Source: Fluviicola taffensis DSM 16823
Lineage (GTDB): Bacteria; Bacteroidota; Bacteroidia; Flavobacteriales_D; Crocinitomicaceae
Direction: 5' to 3'
Assembly (NCBI RefSeq): GCF_000194605.1
Contig: NC_015321.1
Span: 434,001 to 498,000, forward strand
DNA length: 64,000 nt
The notes under the pieces were generated by a model that did no database searches, was not told the DNA's origin, and saw nothing but the letters and a program-made list of their open reading frames with translations. Position 1 is the stretch's first letter. Each line of letters starts with the position of its first letter. Positions 9,665 to 18,395 of the stretch are shown piece by piece. A program made the translations under genes and the position numbers.

Positions 9665-10561
9665 TTATTCCACGACCTCCAAAAGAATCTCCATCGAACC
9701 ATTCAGCCATGTATGCATATTGGTGGAGCTCCAACTTCGAACCGATTGCGGAAAATTAGACTGAAGTGCATCATGAAACTGCTTTGAGCTTAATTCTTTA
9801 AATCGCTTGTTACTGATCCTGTATCCATTATTAACAATTGCAGGACCTGTAACGTCCAACAAAATTTCTCCAGTGAAATTGGGCTTTGCGTAAACAATCA
9901 AACGCGTATTTGCCGGAATCGCAATACCATCTAGGGTAAAATCTACTGCCTTTTGAAGATCATGTACAAGATCATTGTATTTCCCAGGTTGCAAAAAATT
10001 CGAGTAAGGATCTTTCTTATTGAATGCCTCACTCGTCCAATGTTTGGAAGAAGATTCATCCGACATCAAAGCTCCAGTAAAGTGAACAGTATTCTTATCA
10101 TGTTTATCGGATAAAGCCAGTTCTGCTTTTGCTCGGAGAATTTCATCTTTTTTGCGCTGTTCGTCTTCCTTTTGCTTTTTTGATCGGAGTGCTTCAGCTT
10201 CCAATATGCGGTCTTTTGCAGATGAATCATCCCGATCTTTCAGGATTTCCTCATACAGTAAGATTGCGGCATCATACTTCTGCTGCAGCATAAAATCATC
10301 AGCCTTAGTTATAAGAGCTTGATAATCTGCTTCCGTTAAAGTTCGTTTGGAAGTTGTTTCCTGTGTAGCGGCATTCACTCCTCCACGAATAGTGTTGATT
10401 ATCGAAACGGCTTCGGATACGGTATTGGAACTATGCACATCCCGAACAGCCACTGGCTCATTTCCAAAAACGGGAGATGCGCTTGGTGTTCTTTGATGGT
10501 TTTGAGCAAAAGTTAAAGTCGAAGAACAAATAATTCCAAGGATTGTAATCGTTACTTTCAT
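9665..10561 (-). CDS. Secreted TPR-containing protein, paralogue B
   Basis: 298 residues with a signal peptide (cleavage probably after T-F-A-Q). A TPR-like unit near residues 75-115 (Y-D-A-A-I-L-L-Y-E-E-I-L) is followed by a lysine/glutamate-rich helix and a C-terminal domain. That C-terminal domain is clearly shared with the next gene: both have H-F-[TS]-G, D-P-Y-S-[ND]-F, L-D-G-I-A-[IV]-P-A-N and a closing G-S-M-E-I. The two genes are 12 bp apart and form a duplicated pair. Function is unknown; the C-terminal domain has a beta-rich look. Confidence 0.75.
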   Translation of the reverse strand: MKVTITILGIICSSTLTFAQNHQRTPSASPVFGNEPVAVRDVHSSNTVSEAVSIINTIRGGVNAATQETTSKRTLTEADYQALITKADDFMLQQKYDAAILLYEEILKDRDDSSAKDRILEAEALRSKKQKEDEQRKKDEILRAKAELALSDKHDKNTVHFTGALMSDESSSKHWTSEAFNKKDPYSNFLQPGKYNDLVHDLQKAVDFTLDGIAIPANTRLIVYAKPNFTGEILLDVTGPAIVNNGYRISNKRFKELSSKQFHDALQSNFPQSVRSWSSTNMHTWLNGSMEILLEVVE

Positions 10562-10573
10562 TATTGGAATGTT

Positions 10574-11479
10574 TTAAAGTTTTGTAATTTCCATGGAGCC
10601 CTTGATCCAGGATTTCATATCACTCACACTCCAGGTTCTCACCGTTTGTGGGAATATTTGCTGAAGTGGTGTGCTAAATTCACGTGTTTGAACTTCTTCA
10701 GAAGCCTGAGCGTTCTTTTTAGTTATATTATTGATAATCGCAGGGCCAACAACATCTACCAAAACGGTTCCTTTGAAATGTGGCTCGCTATAAATGACCA
10801 GTCTCATATTTGCTGGAACTGCAATACCATCAAGAGTTTGATAATTCGAATAAACTAGAGAGTTATTAATGACACCATATTTACCTGGATTCATAAAATC
10901 GGAATATGGATCGTTGGAATAAGCTCTGGAAGACAGATCATCTTCACGTGTATCTGAAATCAGTAAACCACTGAAATGTATTTTTCCCCAACGTTCCTTA
11001 TCCTCCATTGCTTCTTTAATCTTATCCTTCGGGTATTGTTGATTATTGACTGCAAGAGCCGCATTGTAGTTTTCAATCGCCAAATCAAAATTTAACTGAG
11101 TATATGAACTATCAGCCTTATCAATCAAAAGTTGGTATTCTTCTCGATTGATGCGCGCCAATTCCGCGTTGCATCTTGCAATTTGATCTCTAGGATATTG
11201 ATCTTGCTTTAGACTCAAAGCTTGATTATAAAGCACCACTGATTCACTATACTTTCCTTCTGCAAATAATCCATCTGCCTGCACAATGAAGTTGTTAAAT
11301 TCGGCTTCACGTTGTTCTTTTTCTTCTTTGGATTTCTTGTATTCAATAGCACCAACCACTTCCCTTCCCAAGCTGGAAACAGCACCAAAAACTTGTTGAG
11401 CACCATAGGTACCAAGAACAACCTGACCAAAAACTGGAGCAAATCCAAAAAGAATAAAAGAAAGTAAAAGTGTCCGCAT
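10574..11479 (-). CDS. Secreted TPR-containing protein, paralogue A
   Basis: 301 residues from the ATG at 11479. That start leaves a clean signal peptide (M-R-T-L-L-L-S-F ... V-F-G-Q); an upstream Met at 11530 would add an unlikely extension. Two TPR-like repeats (S-V-V-L-Y-N-Q-A-L and L-A-I-E-N-Y-N-A-A-L) precede the same C-terminal domain as in the downstream paralogue. It is probably a periplasmic or surface scaffold. No enzymatic motif was seen. Confidence 0.75.
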   Translation of the reverse strand: MRTLLLSFILFGFAPVFGQVVLGTYGAQQVFGAVSSLGREVVGAIEYKKSKEEKEQREAEFNNFIVQADGLFAEGKYSESVVLYNQALSLKQDQYPRDQIARCNAELARINREEYQLLIDKADSSYTQLNFDLAIENYNAALAVNNQQYPKDKIKEAMEDKERWGKIHFSGLLISDTREDDLSSRAYSNDPYSDFMNPGKYGVINNSLVYSNYQTLDGIAVPANMRLVIYSEPHFKGTVLVDVVGPAIINNITKKNAQASEEVQTREFSTPLQQIFPQTVRTWSVSDMKSWIKGSMEITKL

Positions 11480-11720
11480 GTGTTTGAAAAAACAGGACAA
11501 AACAAAATTGATGCCAAAATTTGTTAACAACTCAACTACGCTTAGTATCCTTTAATTTTGGCTATAGCTCGATTAGCATCCAGACACTCATTCCAAATTT
11601 CTTTTAAAGAAGTTATTAAACCGTTTTTCCAACTCTGTTCTGTTAATTTTTAAAGTGGATTTGATTCTATCGAAAAGGAATCATACATTTAGACAACTAT
11701 TCATTTTAATTCTTTATACT

Positions 11721-13667
11721 ATGAAAAAATCAGTATTCGTAGCAATTATCCTAACCGGCTTACCTTTGATTGGAAGTGCACAATGTAGTTCAACACCAGA
11801 CTTTTATGACGATTATTCCAGCTCAACAGGATGGACTTCTGTTGACAAAACCAATCATACTCCCTATGTGACAATTGGTTCTGGAACAATGAACTATACA
11901 AATGTCAGCGGAGGTCGTGAACAACGAATTGTAAAAGCTCTTCCGTTTACTTTAGCAAATGCTTTCGTTGCGGGGTGCAAAATCAACCTTTCTGGTGGAA
12001 ATGCACCTTCCCATTTGGTGATGTCTTTTACAGAGAACAACAACGATACTTGGTATACTCAAACAGGTCAATTGACCGAGTGCTCTGCGTTTAGTGGAAC
12101 TATTACCAACCAAGACGCTTTGTTTTGTTATATCGGTGATCCAAGTTCCCCATTCTCCACTTTTTGCTGTCCGCAGAATAACAATTGGCAAATATACGTG
12201 GGATACAAAGATGGAACTACTTTACTCAATAATGCCAGTACAGGTATCAGTATCCCAAATGCATATACCGATTATTATGTTCGTTTACAACGCACTGATA
12301 ACTGGGGAGGAATCATCAGTATATTTTCTGATGCTGCAATGACTACTCATATCACAGGGTCTCCTCAATGTTTTTCGATGCCAACAACTGTTCAGAACTT
12401 ACAATACGTTCAACATGGTGTTGCTACAGGAGGAAATTGTCGGAGAAAACTCTCCATGCAATTGGATGATTTAAAGATTTACAATGGCTATTCACCTTGT
12501 CCATGGGAACTTATTCCGTCATTCACTGCTGAAAATGTGGTTTGTGGGAATAGCGGGATTATAGTTGATGGATCAGCAAGTACTTCTGCACCAGGATTAC
12601 CAATCAATCAGTATTTTTGGATGGTTCAACCGTGTGATGCTGCAGGAAATCCAATACCAGGATCTACACAATGGAATTCACCTTGGGGCTCCCCTGCTGT
12701 CTATACTATTCCTAATTCAGCATCTGGAGGGCCAATTACTTGCGGAAATTATTATTTGATTTCACTTGCCGTGCAAAACTGCGGAAACAACTGGACACAA
12801 ACAAGCCAAGTGGTTTATGTGGCCTGTGCCGGACCAACTTACACTCGGAATATTTCTACGGGATATGACAATACATTAAGCACACTAAACACTCTAGGAC
12901 TGGATGACGATGAATGGGTGAGTTCTAGTTTACCTGGTACACCATTTGCTACCTGTATTACACATACGACCAATGCAGCACTTGATCCTGCAGGAGCGGG
13001 ACTTTGGGTAACCAGTTCAGCAAACGGTATTCAACCAGCCAATCAGTTAGGAGCGCCTCAAAATTACTGGTATGAATACCAAATCAATCTTCCATCTGCT
13101 TATAGTGGTTATCAGCTCATTATTAATAAATTTGCATCAGATGACTATGCAGAAATGTATCTAAATGCAGCTACGACTCCATTTATAACTCTCAATCCGG
13201 CCGCTCCCTCAACCAATTATACAGTTGGAATTACCTCACCAGTAACGGTCTCGTTGTCTTCCGGATTAAACACTATTCGCGTATATACGGAAAACTACAT
13301 CCGCTACACTGGAATGCTGGTAATTGGAAGAATAACAGGAAGCTGCGAAATTTCTGATACAGAGCCAGGTGGTGGCGGTCATTCTCTCATTCAGAATGGC
13401 AACTCTACACTAACAAGCAGTGGATTCCAAGCGGTACCGAATCCTACAACAGGAAAAACAAGCCTGATTTTCGAAAACCGGGAAATTTCTGAAGTTTCCA
13501 GTATAATCACTGTTTACAATGCATCAGGAGCAGTAGTAAAAACAATTGATGAAAAACTTCTGACTTCGAAATACGATTTAAACTTAGAAGGGCTTTCCAA
13601 AGGAGTTTATTTAATTGAAGTGCGAACAAATGGGGAACGTTTAAACCAACGATTGGTCATTGAATAG
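11721..13667 (+). CDS. T9SS-secreted multidomain protein
   Basis: 648 residues from the ATG at 11721, chosen because it directly precedes a signal peptide (M-K-K-S-V-F-V ... G-S-A-Q). The N-terminal ~250 residues resemble a lectin/laminin-like jelly roll with several cysteines; a PKD-like segment follows around residues 265-370. The final ~85 residues form a type A T9SS sorting domain (V-P-N-P-T-T-G-K ... G-V-Y-L-I-E-V). It should be exported by the type IX system and attached to the surface or released. The gene stands alone between divergent and convergent neighbours and has its own terminator. Confidence 0.85.
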   Translation: MKKSVFVAIILTGLPLIGSAQCSSTPDFYDDYSSSTGWTSVDKTNHTPYVTIGSGTMNYTNVSGGREQRIVKALPFTLANAFVAGCKINLSGGNAPSHLVMSFTENNNDTWYTQTGQLTECSAFSGTITNQDALFCYIGDPSSPFSTFCCPQNNNWQIYVGYKDGTTLLNNASTGISIPNAYTDYYVRLQRTDNWGGIISIFSDAAMTTHITGSPQCFSMPTTVQNLQYVQHGVATGGNCRRKLSMQLDDLKIYNGYSPCPWELIPSFTAENVVCGNSGIIVDGSASTSAPGLPINQYFWMVQPCDAAGNPIPGSTQWNSPWGSPAVYTIPNSASGGPITCGNYYLISLAVQNCGNNWTQTSQVVYVACAGPTYTRNISTGYDNTLSTLNTLGLDDDEWVSSSLPGTPFATCITHTTNAALDPAGAGLWVTSSANGIQPANQLGAPQNYWYEYQINLPSAYSGYQLIINKFASDDYAEMYLNAATTPFITLNPAAPSTNYTVGITSPVTVSLSSGLNTIRVYTENYIRYTGMLVIGRITGSCEISDTEPGGGGHSLIQNGNSTLTSSGFQAVPNPTTGKTSLIFENREISEVSSIITVYNASGAVVKTIDEKLLTSKYDLNLEGLSKGVYLIEVRTNGERLNQRLVIE

Positions 13668-13685
13668 CTTATAAAGTACACCAAC

Positions 13686-13717
13686 AAAAGGGATGAATAG
13701 TTGATTCATCCCTTTTT
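13686..13717 (+). terminator. Rho-independent terminator of the T9SS cargo gene
   Basis: AAAAGGGATGAAT pairs with ATTCATCCCTTTT around a 5-nt loop and runs into a T tract, 18 bp after the stop at 13667. Confidence 0.85.
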
Positions 13718-13803
13718 CATGAAGTGATTTCTGATGAATATGCCTCTTTATTCTTTTGGGTACCGAACTAAAAAATCTTTATCTTAGCAAAAAAAGGATC
13801 TAC

Positions 13804-14679
13804 ATGACTCATTTGAATTTCAACCTTTTGAAAAAAGGAGCGTTACCATTATTTTGTTTATTAATCCTATTCACTGCCGCTTGTAAAAAGAAAAAACCAG
13901 CTGAAACTACTTATGATGTGACTCAAGCTCATAATTTAACGAACATTTCTTACGGGAGTGATAATTACCAAAAAATGGATATTTATCTGCCCGCAAATAG
14001 AAATTCAAGTACTAAAGTATTTGTACTAATTCACGGTGGTGGATGGGGAGCAGGCGACAAAGCTGATTTCACTGAAATGTTAAATTCACTGAAAGTCTAT
14101 TACCCAAATCACGCGATTATTAATATCAATTACCGTTTGGCTACACAGGCTAGTCCAGCATTCCCAAAACAAATCGACGACATTCAATTAGCTTTAAACG
14201 AAATCAGCCTTCCAAAATATTCTGTTTCATCTAATTTCTTTTTGTTTGGAGCTTCTGCAGGGGGACATCTTTCATTACTTTATGCTTACGGATACGATCC
14301 AAACCATCATGTGAAGGGAATTTGCAATACGGTTGGCCCAGCTGATTTTACGGACCCAAATTATCTAAACAATCCAATTTTCGCTCCTTCTTACGGAATA
14401 TTAATCAGTGGCGGAACACAAAATAGTTCTTTAATTCAAGCAGTAAGTCCTGCACTTCGGGTAACAGCTTCTGCGCCTCCCACACTTTCATTTTATGGAG
14501 AACTGGACCCATTGGTTCCTGCAACTCAAATGGATCGTTTACACAACGCACTTGATTCGTTAGGTGTTTACAATGAAAAGACGATGTATCAAGGTGCAGG
14601 CCATGGAGACTGGAATCCGACACAAGCTAATGACTATGTTGCCAAAATGGTACTTTTTGTCAATGCGTATTTTCCTTAA
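13804..14679 (+). CDS. Alpha/beta-hydrolase lipoprotein (esterase/lipase-like)
   Basis: 291 residues from the ATG at 13804, which places a lipobox (T-A-A-C) at the end of a good signal sequence. The H-G-G-G-W oxyanion motif, the nucleophile elbow G-A-S-A-G, a late G-E-L-D-P-L-V-P (catalytic Asp) and G-A-G-H-G (catalytic His) match the BD-FAE/carboxylesterase branch of the fold. It is probably an outer-membrane or periplasmic esterase acting on a small ester or polysaccharide acetyl group. It is converging with the next gene, only 4 bp apart. Confidence 0.85.
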   Translation: MTHLNFNLLKKGALPLFCLLILFTAACKKKKPAETTYDVTQAHNLTNISYGSDNYQKMDIYLPANRNSSTKVFVLIHGGGWGAGDKADFTEMLNSLKVYYPNHAIININYRLATQASPAFPKQIDDIQLALNEISLPKYSVSSNFFLFGASAGGHLSLLYAYGYDPNHHVKGICNTVGPADFTDPNYLNNPIFAPSYGILISGGTQNSSLIQAVSPALRVTASAPPTLSFYGELDPLVPATQMDRLHNALDSLGVYNEKTMYQGAGHGDWNPTQANDYVAKMVLFVNAYFP

Positions 14680-14683
14680 GGAT

Positions 14684-15139
14684 TCAATTAAAATTCACTG
14701 GTTTATCTGTTGCTTTCGGATCCCAACTTCCCTCAAATTTAAAGGTCAGTTTGCCATGATAATCGGAGGAATAAAACGCTACGCGATCCAAAGTTGCGTC
14801 GATTTCACTTTTATCTAAATTATCAGCTTCGCGTAAAGAAAGTACATACGTCCAATCAGCTTTCACGCTTATTGCACAGCCATACATGGTATGATTGATT
14901 TCCAGGCAATTCTTAAAAAATGACTCCTGGTTGCGATCTGGAATACGCAGTAAAGGACTCATTACTTGGAAATAGTATTTATCTGGATTTTGAGGAAAGT
15001 TAAAAGCATCAATCCACACTGTAGAACCTTTGTAGGTTATATTCCATTGACCAGGCTTGTCGCTTCTACATAATCCTGGATCAACTCCTAATTCAGCGAT
15101 ACTTTGCTCAATTAAAAAAGAAACTGCATCTAAATTCAT
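14684..15139 (-). CDS. YbjN-like hypothetical protein
   Basis: 151 residues from the ATG at 15139 (M-N-L-D-A-V). The open frame extends upstream, but the added part is low-complexity and crosses a hairpin, so the shorter start is preferred. The layout, a short alpha/beta domain with D-Y-H-G-K-L near the end, resembles the YbjN/type III chaperone-like fold; this is a tentative likeness. It is cytoplasmic, with no catalytic motif. Confidence 0.6.
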   Translation of the reverse strand: MNLDAVSFLIEQSIAELGVDPGLCRSDKPGQWNITYKGSTVWIDAFNFPQNPDKYYFQVMSPLLRIPDRNQESFFKNCLEINHTMYGCAISVKADWTYVLSLREADNLDKSEIDATLDRVAFYSSDYHGKLTFKFEGSWDPKATDKPVNFN

Positions 15140-15282
15140 TCTCGAAAAATAGTAAAAAAAGTTTTTTGAATCAAAAATTTGGCGGTGATCTTTAAGAAAA
15201 AAAAGGAAGAGAATAAAGTTACACAATAGCTCAACTATTGATTTATCAAGTATCTTCCATCGGAATGGTCTAAAATGATAAA

Positions 15283-15314
15283 TGGAGTTCAGACAGGCGT
15301 CCGAACTCCATTCA
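15283..15314 (-). terminator. Strong hairpin between dsbD and the YbjN-like gene
   Basis: AATGGAGTTC ... GAACTCCATT with further pairing inside (GAC/GTC) makes a stem of about 13 bp. On the minus strand it is followed by an AT-rich stretch. It may terminate the dsbD transcript, or end a short RNA started at the promoter element at 15348-15355. Confidence 0.55.
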
Positions 15315-15347
15315 CTAATCAACCTAACCTAACCACCTAAATCAGTA

Positions 15348-15355
15348 CAAAGTTA
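15348..15355 (-). promoter_or_regulatory. TAnnTTTG promoter element
   Basis: Minus strand reads TAACTTTG, an exact TAnnTTTG match inside very AT-rich DNA. The expected start point is about 15341, only ~25 nt before the hairpin at 15283-15314. The -33 region is weak. Confidence 0.4.
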
Positions 15356-15437
15356 ATTTAATTTTATAATTAGATAAACTATTTTTAGTTAAAACTTTAT
15401 TAATAATCGTTTTCAATGGATAAACGGTAAAATTTAG

Positions 15438-17522
15438 TTATTTCTTGTAAGATTCAAGTCCCTTTTCAATCCAATTTTTAAAATCCTTAGGGTTTTTATG
15501 AGTATCATAAGTTGCAGACCCGACATTTCGCATTGGCTTACCATCAGAGTCGTACATTACATAGTAAGGTTGAGCAGAAATATTGAATTCTTTTATTTCA
15601 AGATACATCCATTTATCTCCATAAGTTGTCAATTTCTTGAATTTACCAGGAACCAATTCTACATTTTTTTGTTCTTCTTTTGGAAGTTCTTTCGGATCAT
15701 CAACATGTAATGAAACAATAACAACATCATTTCTCAAATGTTCTATGATACCAGGTTCTCCCCAAACACTTTCTTCCATACTTCTGCAATTGACACAGGT
15801 GAATCCTGTAAAATCAACGAATAAAGGTTTTCCTACTTTTTTCGAGTAGGCAAGCGCATCATCCATGTTGTGAAACACATTCAATCCTTGAGGACCAAGC
15901 TCCATCCCTTCCACCATATCATTACTTTGAACTGTTCCTCCTCCGCCTAAACCTTTTGGAGACTCTGAATAATATTGTGGAGGAGGGAAAGCATTGATTA
16001 ATTTCAAAGGTGCTCCCCAAAGTCCAGGAATCATATAGAAAACAAATGCAATAACAAACGTTCCAAATATCCCTCTTCCAACCGAAACCTTCTCAATTTT
16101 ATCATCATGAGGGAAACGAATAAATCCAAGCAGATAAAGTGCTAGCACTGCAAAAATACCTATCCAGATTGCCACGAAAACTTCACGTTCCAAGATGTGA
16201 GACTGCCATGCAAAGTCAGCATTGGATAAGAATTTAAAAGCAAAAGCCAATTCAAGTAATCCCAAAACAACTTTTACAGTATTCAGCCATCCTCCCGACT
16301 GTGGAAGTGAATTCAACCAGCTTGGAAATAAGGCAAACAAGGCAAACGGAAGGGCAATTGCACTTGAAAAGCCAAGCATCCCAATAATAGGCGCAATACC
16401 TCCTTTTTCAATAACCATTACCAGAATGTTACCTACAAACGGACCTGTACATGAAAACGAAACCAATACCAATACAAGAGCCATTAGGAAAATTCCGATG
16501 ACTCCACCTTTATCCGCTCCAGCATCTACTTTATTAATCCATTTACTTGGCAATCTAATTTCGAACGCTCCCATAAAGGAAATAGCGAAAACAATCAAAA
16601 GTGCAAAGAAGAATAAATTGAGATAGGGATTTGAAGAAATTTTATTGATAGTTCCAGCATCTTTTGTCAATGCAGCAACAAGCACACCCAATAGTATAAA
16701 AATGGCAATAATCGAAAAAGCATAAATCATTGCATTTTTGATTCCAGCTTTACGTGTTTTACTTCTTTTCGTAAAGAAGCTAACCGTCATAGGAATCATT
16801 GGAAACATACATGGTGTAATCAATGCCAATAAACCGAATCCAAATGCAACTCCAAATAACTCTCCATTAGAAAGATTGCTTAAATCTAAAGAGTTGTCTA
16901 CAGATTTAATAGTTTCTTTCTTTGAAGAGCCTTTTTCACCTGATTCATTATTATTGTCTTTATTTTTTTTGTTTCCAGTTGTTTGGACAGGAGTTTGTGT
17001 GGTCTCATTTTCAACTTCTTGAATCTCAACTATTCCATCTTCACATGATTTCACATTAACCGTTGCCACGGCCTCGAATGGAGGAAGGCAATAGCTATCT
17101 ATCTTGCAGGTTTGGTATCCGTATTTAATTTTGACTTTAAAGTCTTTATTGGATAAAATTTCAATTTTTTGTTTGAACTTGACTTTTCCTACATGGTATG
17201 CCTGATCTTCATCTGCTTCTTCAGCATGGTGTAAAATTGGCTTGGGTTCTGATTGTTTACCAACTAACTTGAATTCTTTGGAAGATACAACGTCAAAAGT
17301 TGTAGGGATTCCAAAAGAACCTTTTGGGAGAACGAGTGCGTTGATATCCCAATCAGGTACAATGGTCACTTCCGCAACGATTGTTGCCTGACATTTATCA
17401 TTTTGTTCTACGGTAAATTTCCATTTCACTTTATCTTCAGGAAACTCTACTTGGGAAAATGATTGAAAAGAACTTAATGCTAAAAAGAGCAATGTAAAGA
17501 AATGAGTAATTCTCATGAGCAT
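15438..17522 (-). CDS. dsbD: Thiol:disulfide interchange protein DsbD
   Basis: 694 residues from the ATG at 17522 (a second Met lies two codons later). Domain order is a signal peptide, a periplasmic N-terminal domain with the cysteine pair of T-C-K-I-D-S-Y-C-L-P-P, an eight-helix membrane domain with I-T-P-C-M-F-P and S-C-T-G-P-F cysteines, and a C-terminal thioredoxin-like domain with F-T-C-V-N-C-R near residue 577. It passes electrons from cytoplasmic thioredoxin to periplasmic substrates. The gene follows, by 8 bp, a second DsbD-alpha-like protein. An acidic/asparagine-rich linker separates the N-terminal and membrane domains. Confidence 0.93.
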   Translation of the reverse strand: MLMRITHFFTLLFLALSSFQSFSQVEFPEDKVKWKFTVEQNDKCQATIVAEVTIVPDWDINALVLPKGSFGIPTTFDVVSSKEFKLVGKQSEPKPILHHAEEADEDQAYHVGKVKFKQKIEILSNKDFKVKIKYGYQTCKIDSYCLPPFEAVATVNVKSCEDGIVEIQEVENETTQTPVQTTGNKKNKDNNNESGEKGSSKKETIKSVDNSLDLSNLSNGELFGVAFGFGLLALITPCMFPMIPMTVSFFTKRSKTRKAGIKNAMIYAFSIIAIFILLGVLVAALTKDAGTINKISSNPYLNLFFFALLIVFAISFMGAFEIRLPSKWINKVDAGADKGGVIGIFLMALVLVLVSFSCTGPFVGNILVMVIEKGGIAPIIGMLGFSSAIALPFALFALFPSWLNSLPQSGGWLNTVKVVLGLLELAFAFKFLSNADFAWQSHILEREVFVAIWIGIFAVLALYLLGFIRFPHDDKIEKVSVGRGIFGTFVIAFVFYMIPGLWGAPLKLINAFPPPQYYSESPKGLGGGGTVQSNDMVEGMELGPQGLNVFHNMDDALAYSKKVGKPLFVDFTGFTCVNCRSMEESVWGEPGIIEHLRNDVVIVSLHVDDPKELPKEEQKNVELVPGKFKKLTTYGDKWMYLEIKEFNISAQPYYVMYDSDGKPMRNVGSATYDTHKNPKDFKNWIEKGLESYKK

Positions 17523-17530
17523 ATTTGGTG

Positions 17531-17965
17531 TTATGGAATTGTTATGGTAAAATCGATATCTACAGGAGGTAAACACATCACTTCATTACAAACCATGAAT
17601 GTGACATAACCTTTGATTACTTCTCCAGATTTTGCTTTTGCTACCTTGCGAGAGAAGATAACTTCTGATTTGAAAAAGTCCAATGCTGCTTCAAAATTTT
17701 CATCGTATTCATGAATCGCTTTGGGCTCTTTTACTTCTCCTTCAAATTTTACATTCGGATTTTCCGTAAAGGTAAATGTCGTTGGAACTGGGCCAATCGT
17801 ATTATTGATATACTGACTATACAAGTGCCAACCTTCTGAAATACTAGCTTTCAACTGAATTTCTTTTGTTGTTGGATTGTATGAAAAATCCCATTTTACT
17901 CTGTCTTGAGCAAAAAGAGAACTTCCTAGCAATAAAAATGAGCATAAAAAAAGCAGTTTACGCAT
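17531..17965 (-). CDS. Stand-alone DsbD N-terminal-like domain protein
   Basis: 144 residues with a signal peptide (cleavage after L-F-A-Q). The mature part resembles the DsbD alpha domain that starts the next gene: both contain a V-K-W-[KD]-F opening, a P-T-T-F block and a late C-x5-C-L-P-P. The cysteines could form the redox pair. It is co-transcribed with dsbD (8 bp apart) and may be an extra periplasmic electron acceptor for the DsbD membrane domain. Confidence 0.8.
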   Translation of the reverse strand: MRKLLFLCSFLLLGSSLFAQDRVKWDFSYNPTTKEIQLKASISEGWHLYSQYINNTIGPVPTTFTFTENPNVKFEGEVKEPKAIHEYDENFEAALDFFKSEVIFSRKVAKAKSGEVIKGYVTFMVCNEVMCLPPVDIDFTITIP

Positions 17966-18045
17966 GGGCTTTAGATTTGTTTTAATCCAAAGCTACGAAA
18001 CGAAAACTGCTTGGCAATAAGAGTTTATCTTCTTTTCTTGAAAAG

Positions 18046-18315
18046 CTAAAACTTCAATTCCACAATATGATCAATTGGAATCCACATACCTCCTTTCAAA
18101 CAAATGTATTTTTGACCAGTTGCCCAAATCGTTGTATTGACTCTTTTCAAACCCTCATCATCGTGAAATATTATCCCAACTTTATGGTGATAACCGTTCC
18201 CCAACCTCGTTGCTTCATCTAATTTCGCACGAATGTCTGATTGTTGTTCAAATTCAACAAGAAGTTTAAAAGTCAAGTCTTTTACAACCTCTTTCTCTAC
18301 TGTAATTGGTTCCAT
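18046..18315 (-). CDS. Hypothetical protein, 89 aa
   Basis: Small soluble protein, family not recognised. The N-terminal half is helical and charged. The C-terminal half looks beta-rich and contains K-Y-I-C-L-K-G-G-M-W-I-P-I-D-H-I, reminiscent of small Bacteroidota proteins of unknown role. It is co-directional with the dsbD pair downstream and tilS upstream but about 80 bp from each. Confidence 0.6.
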   Translation of the reverse strand: MEPITVEKEVVKDLTFKLLVEFEQQSDIRAKLDEATRLGNGYHHKVGIIFHDDEGLKRVNTTIWATGQKYICLKGGMWIPIDHIVELKF

Positions 18316-18395
18316 TATCGGGGTATATTAAGAGTGTACAATCCGAAATTTAATAAAAAATTAATTCCAAAAATACATTTCAGAAAAAAAAAGTG

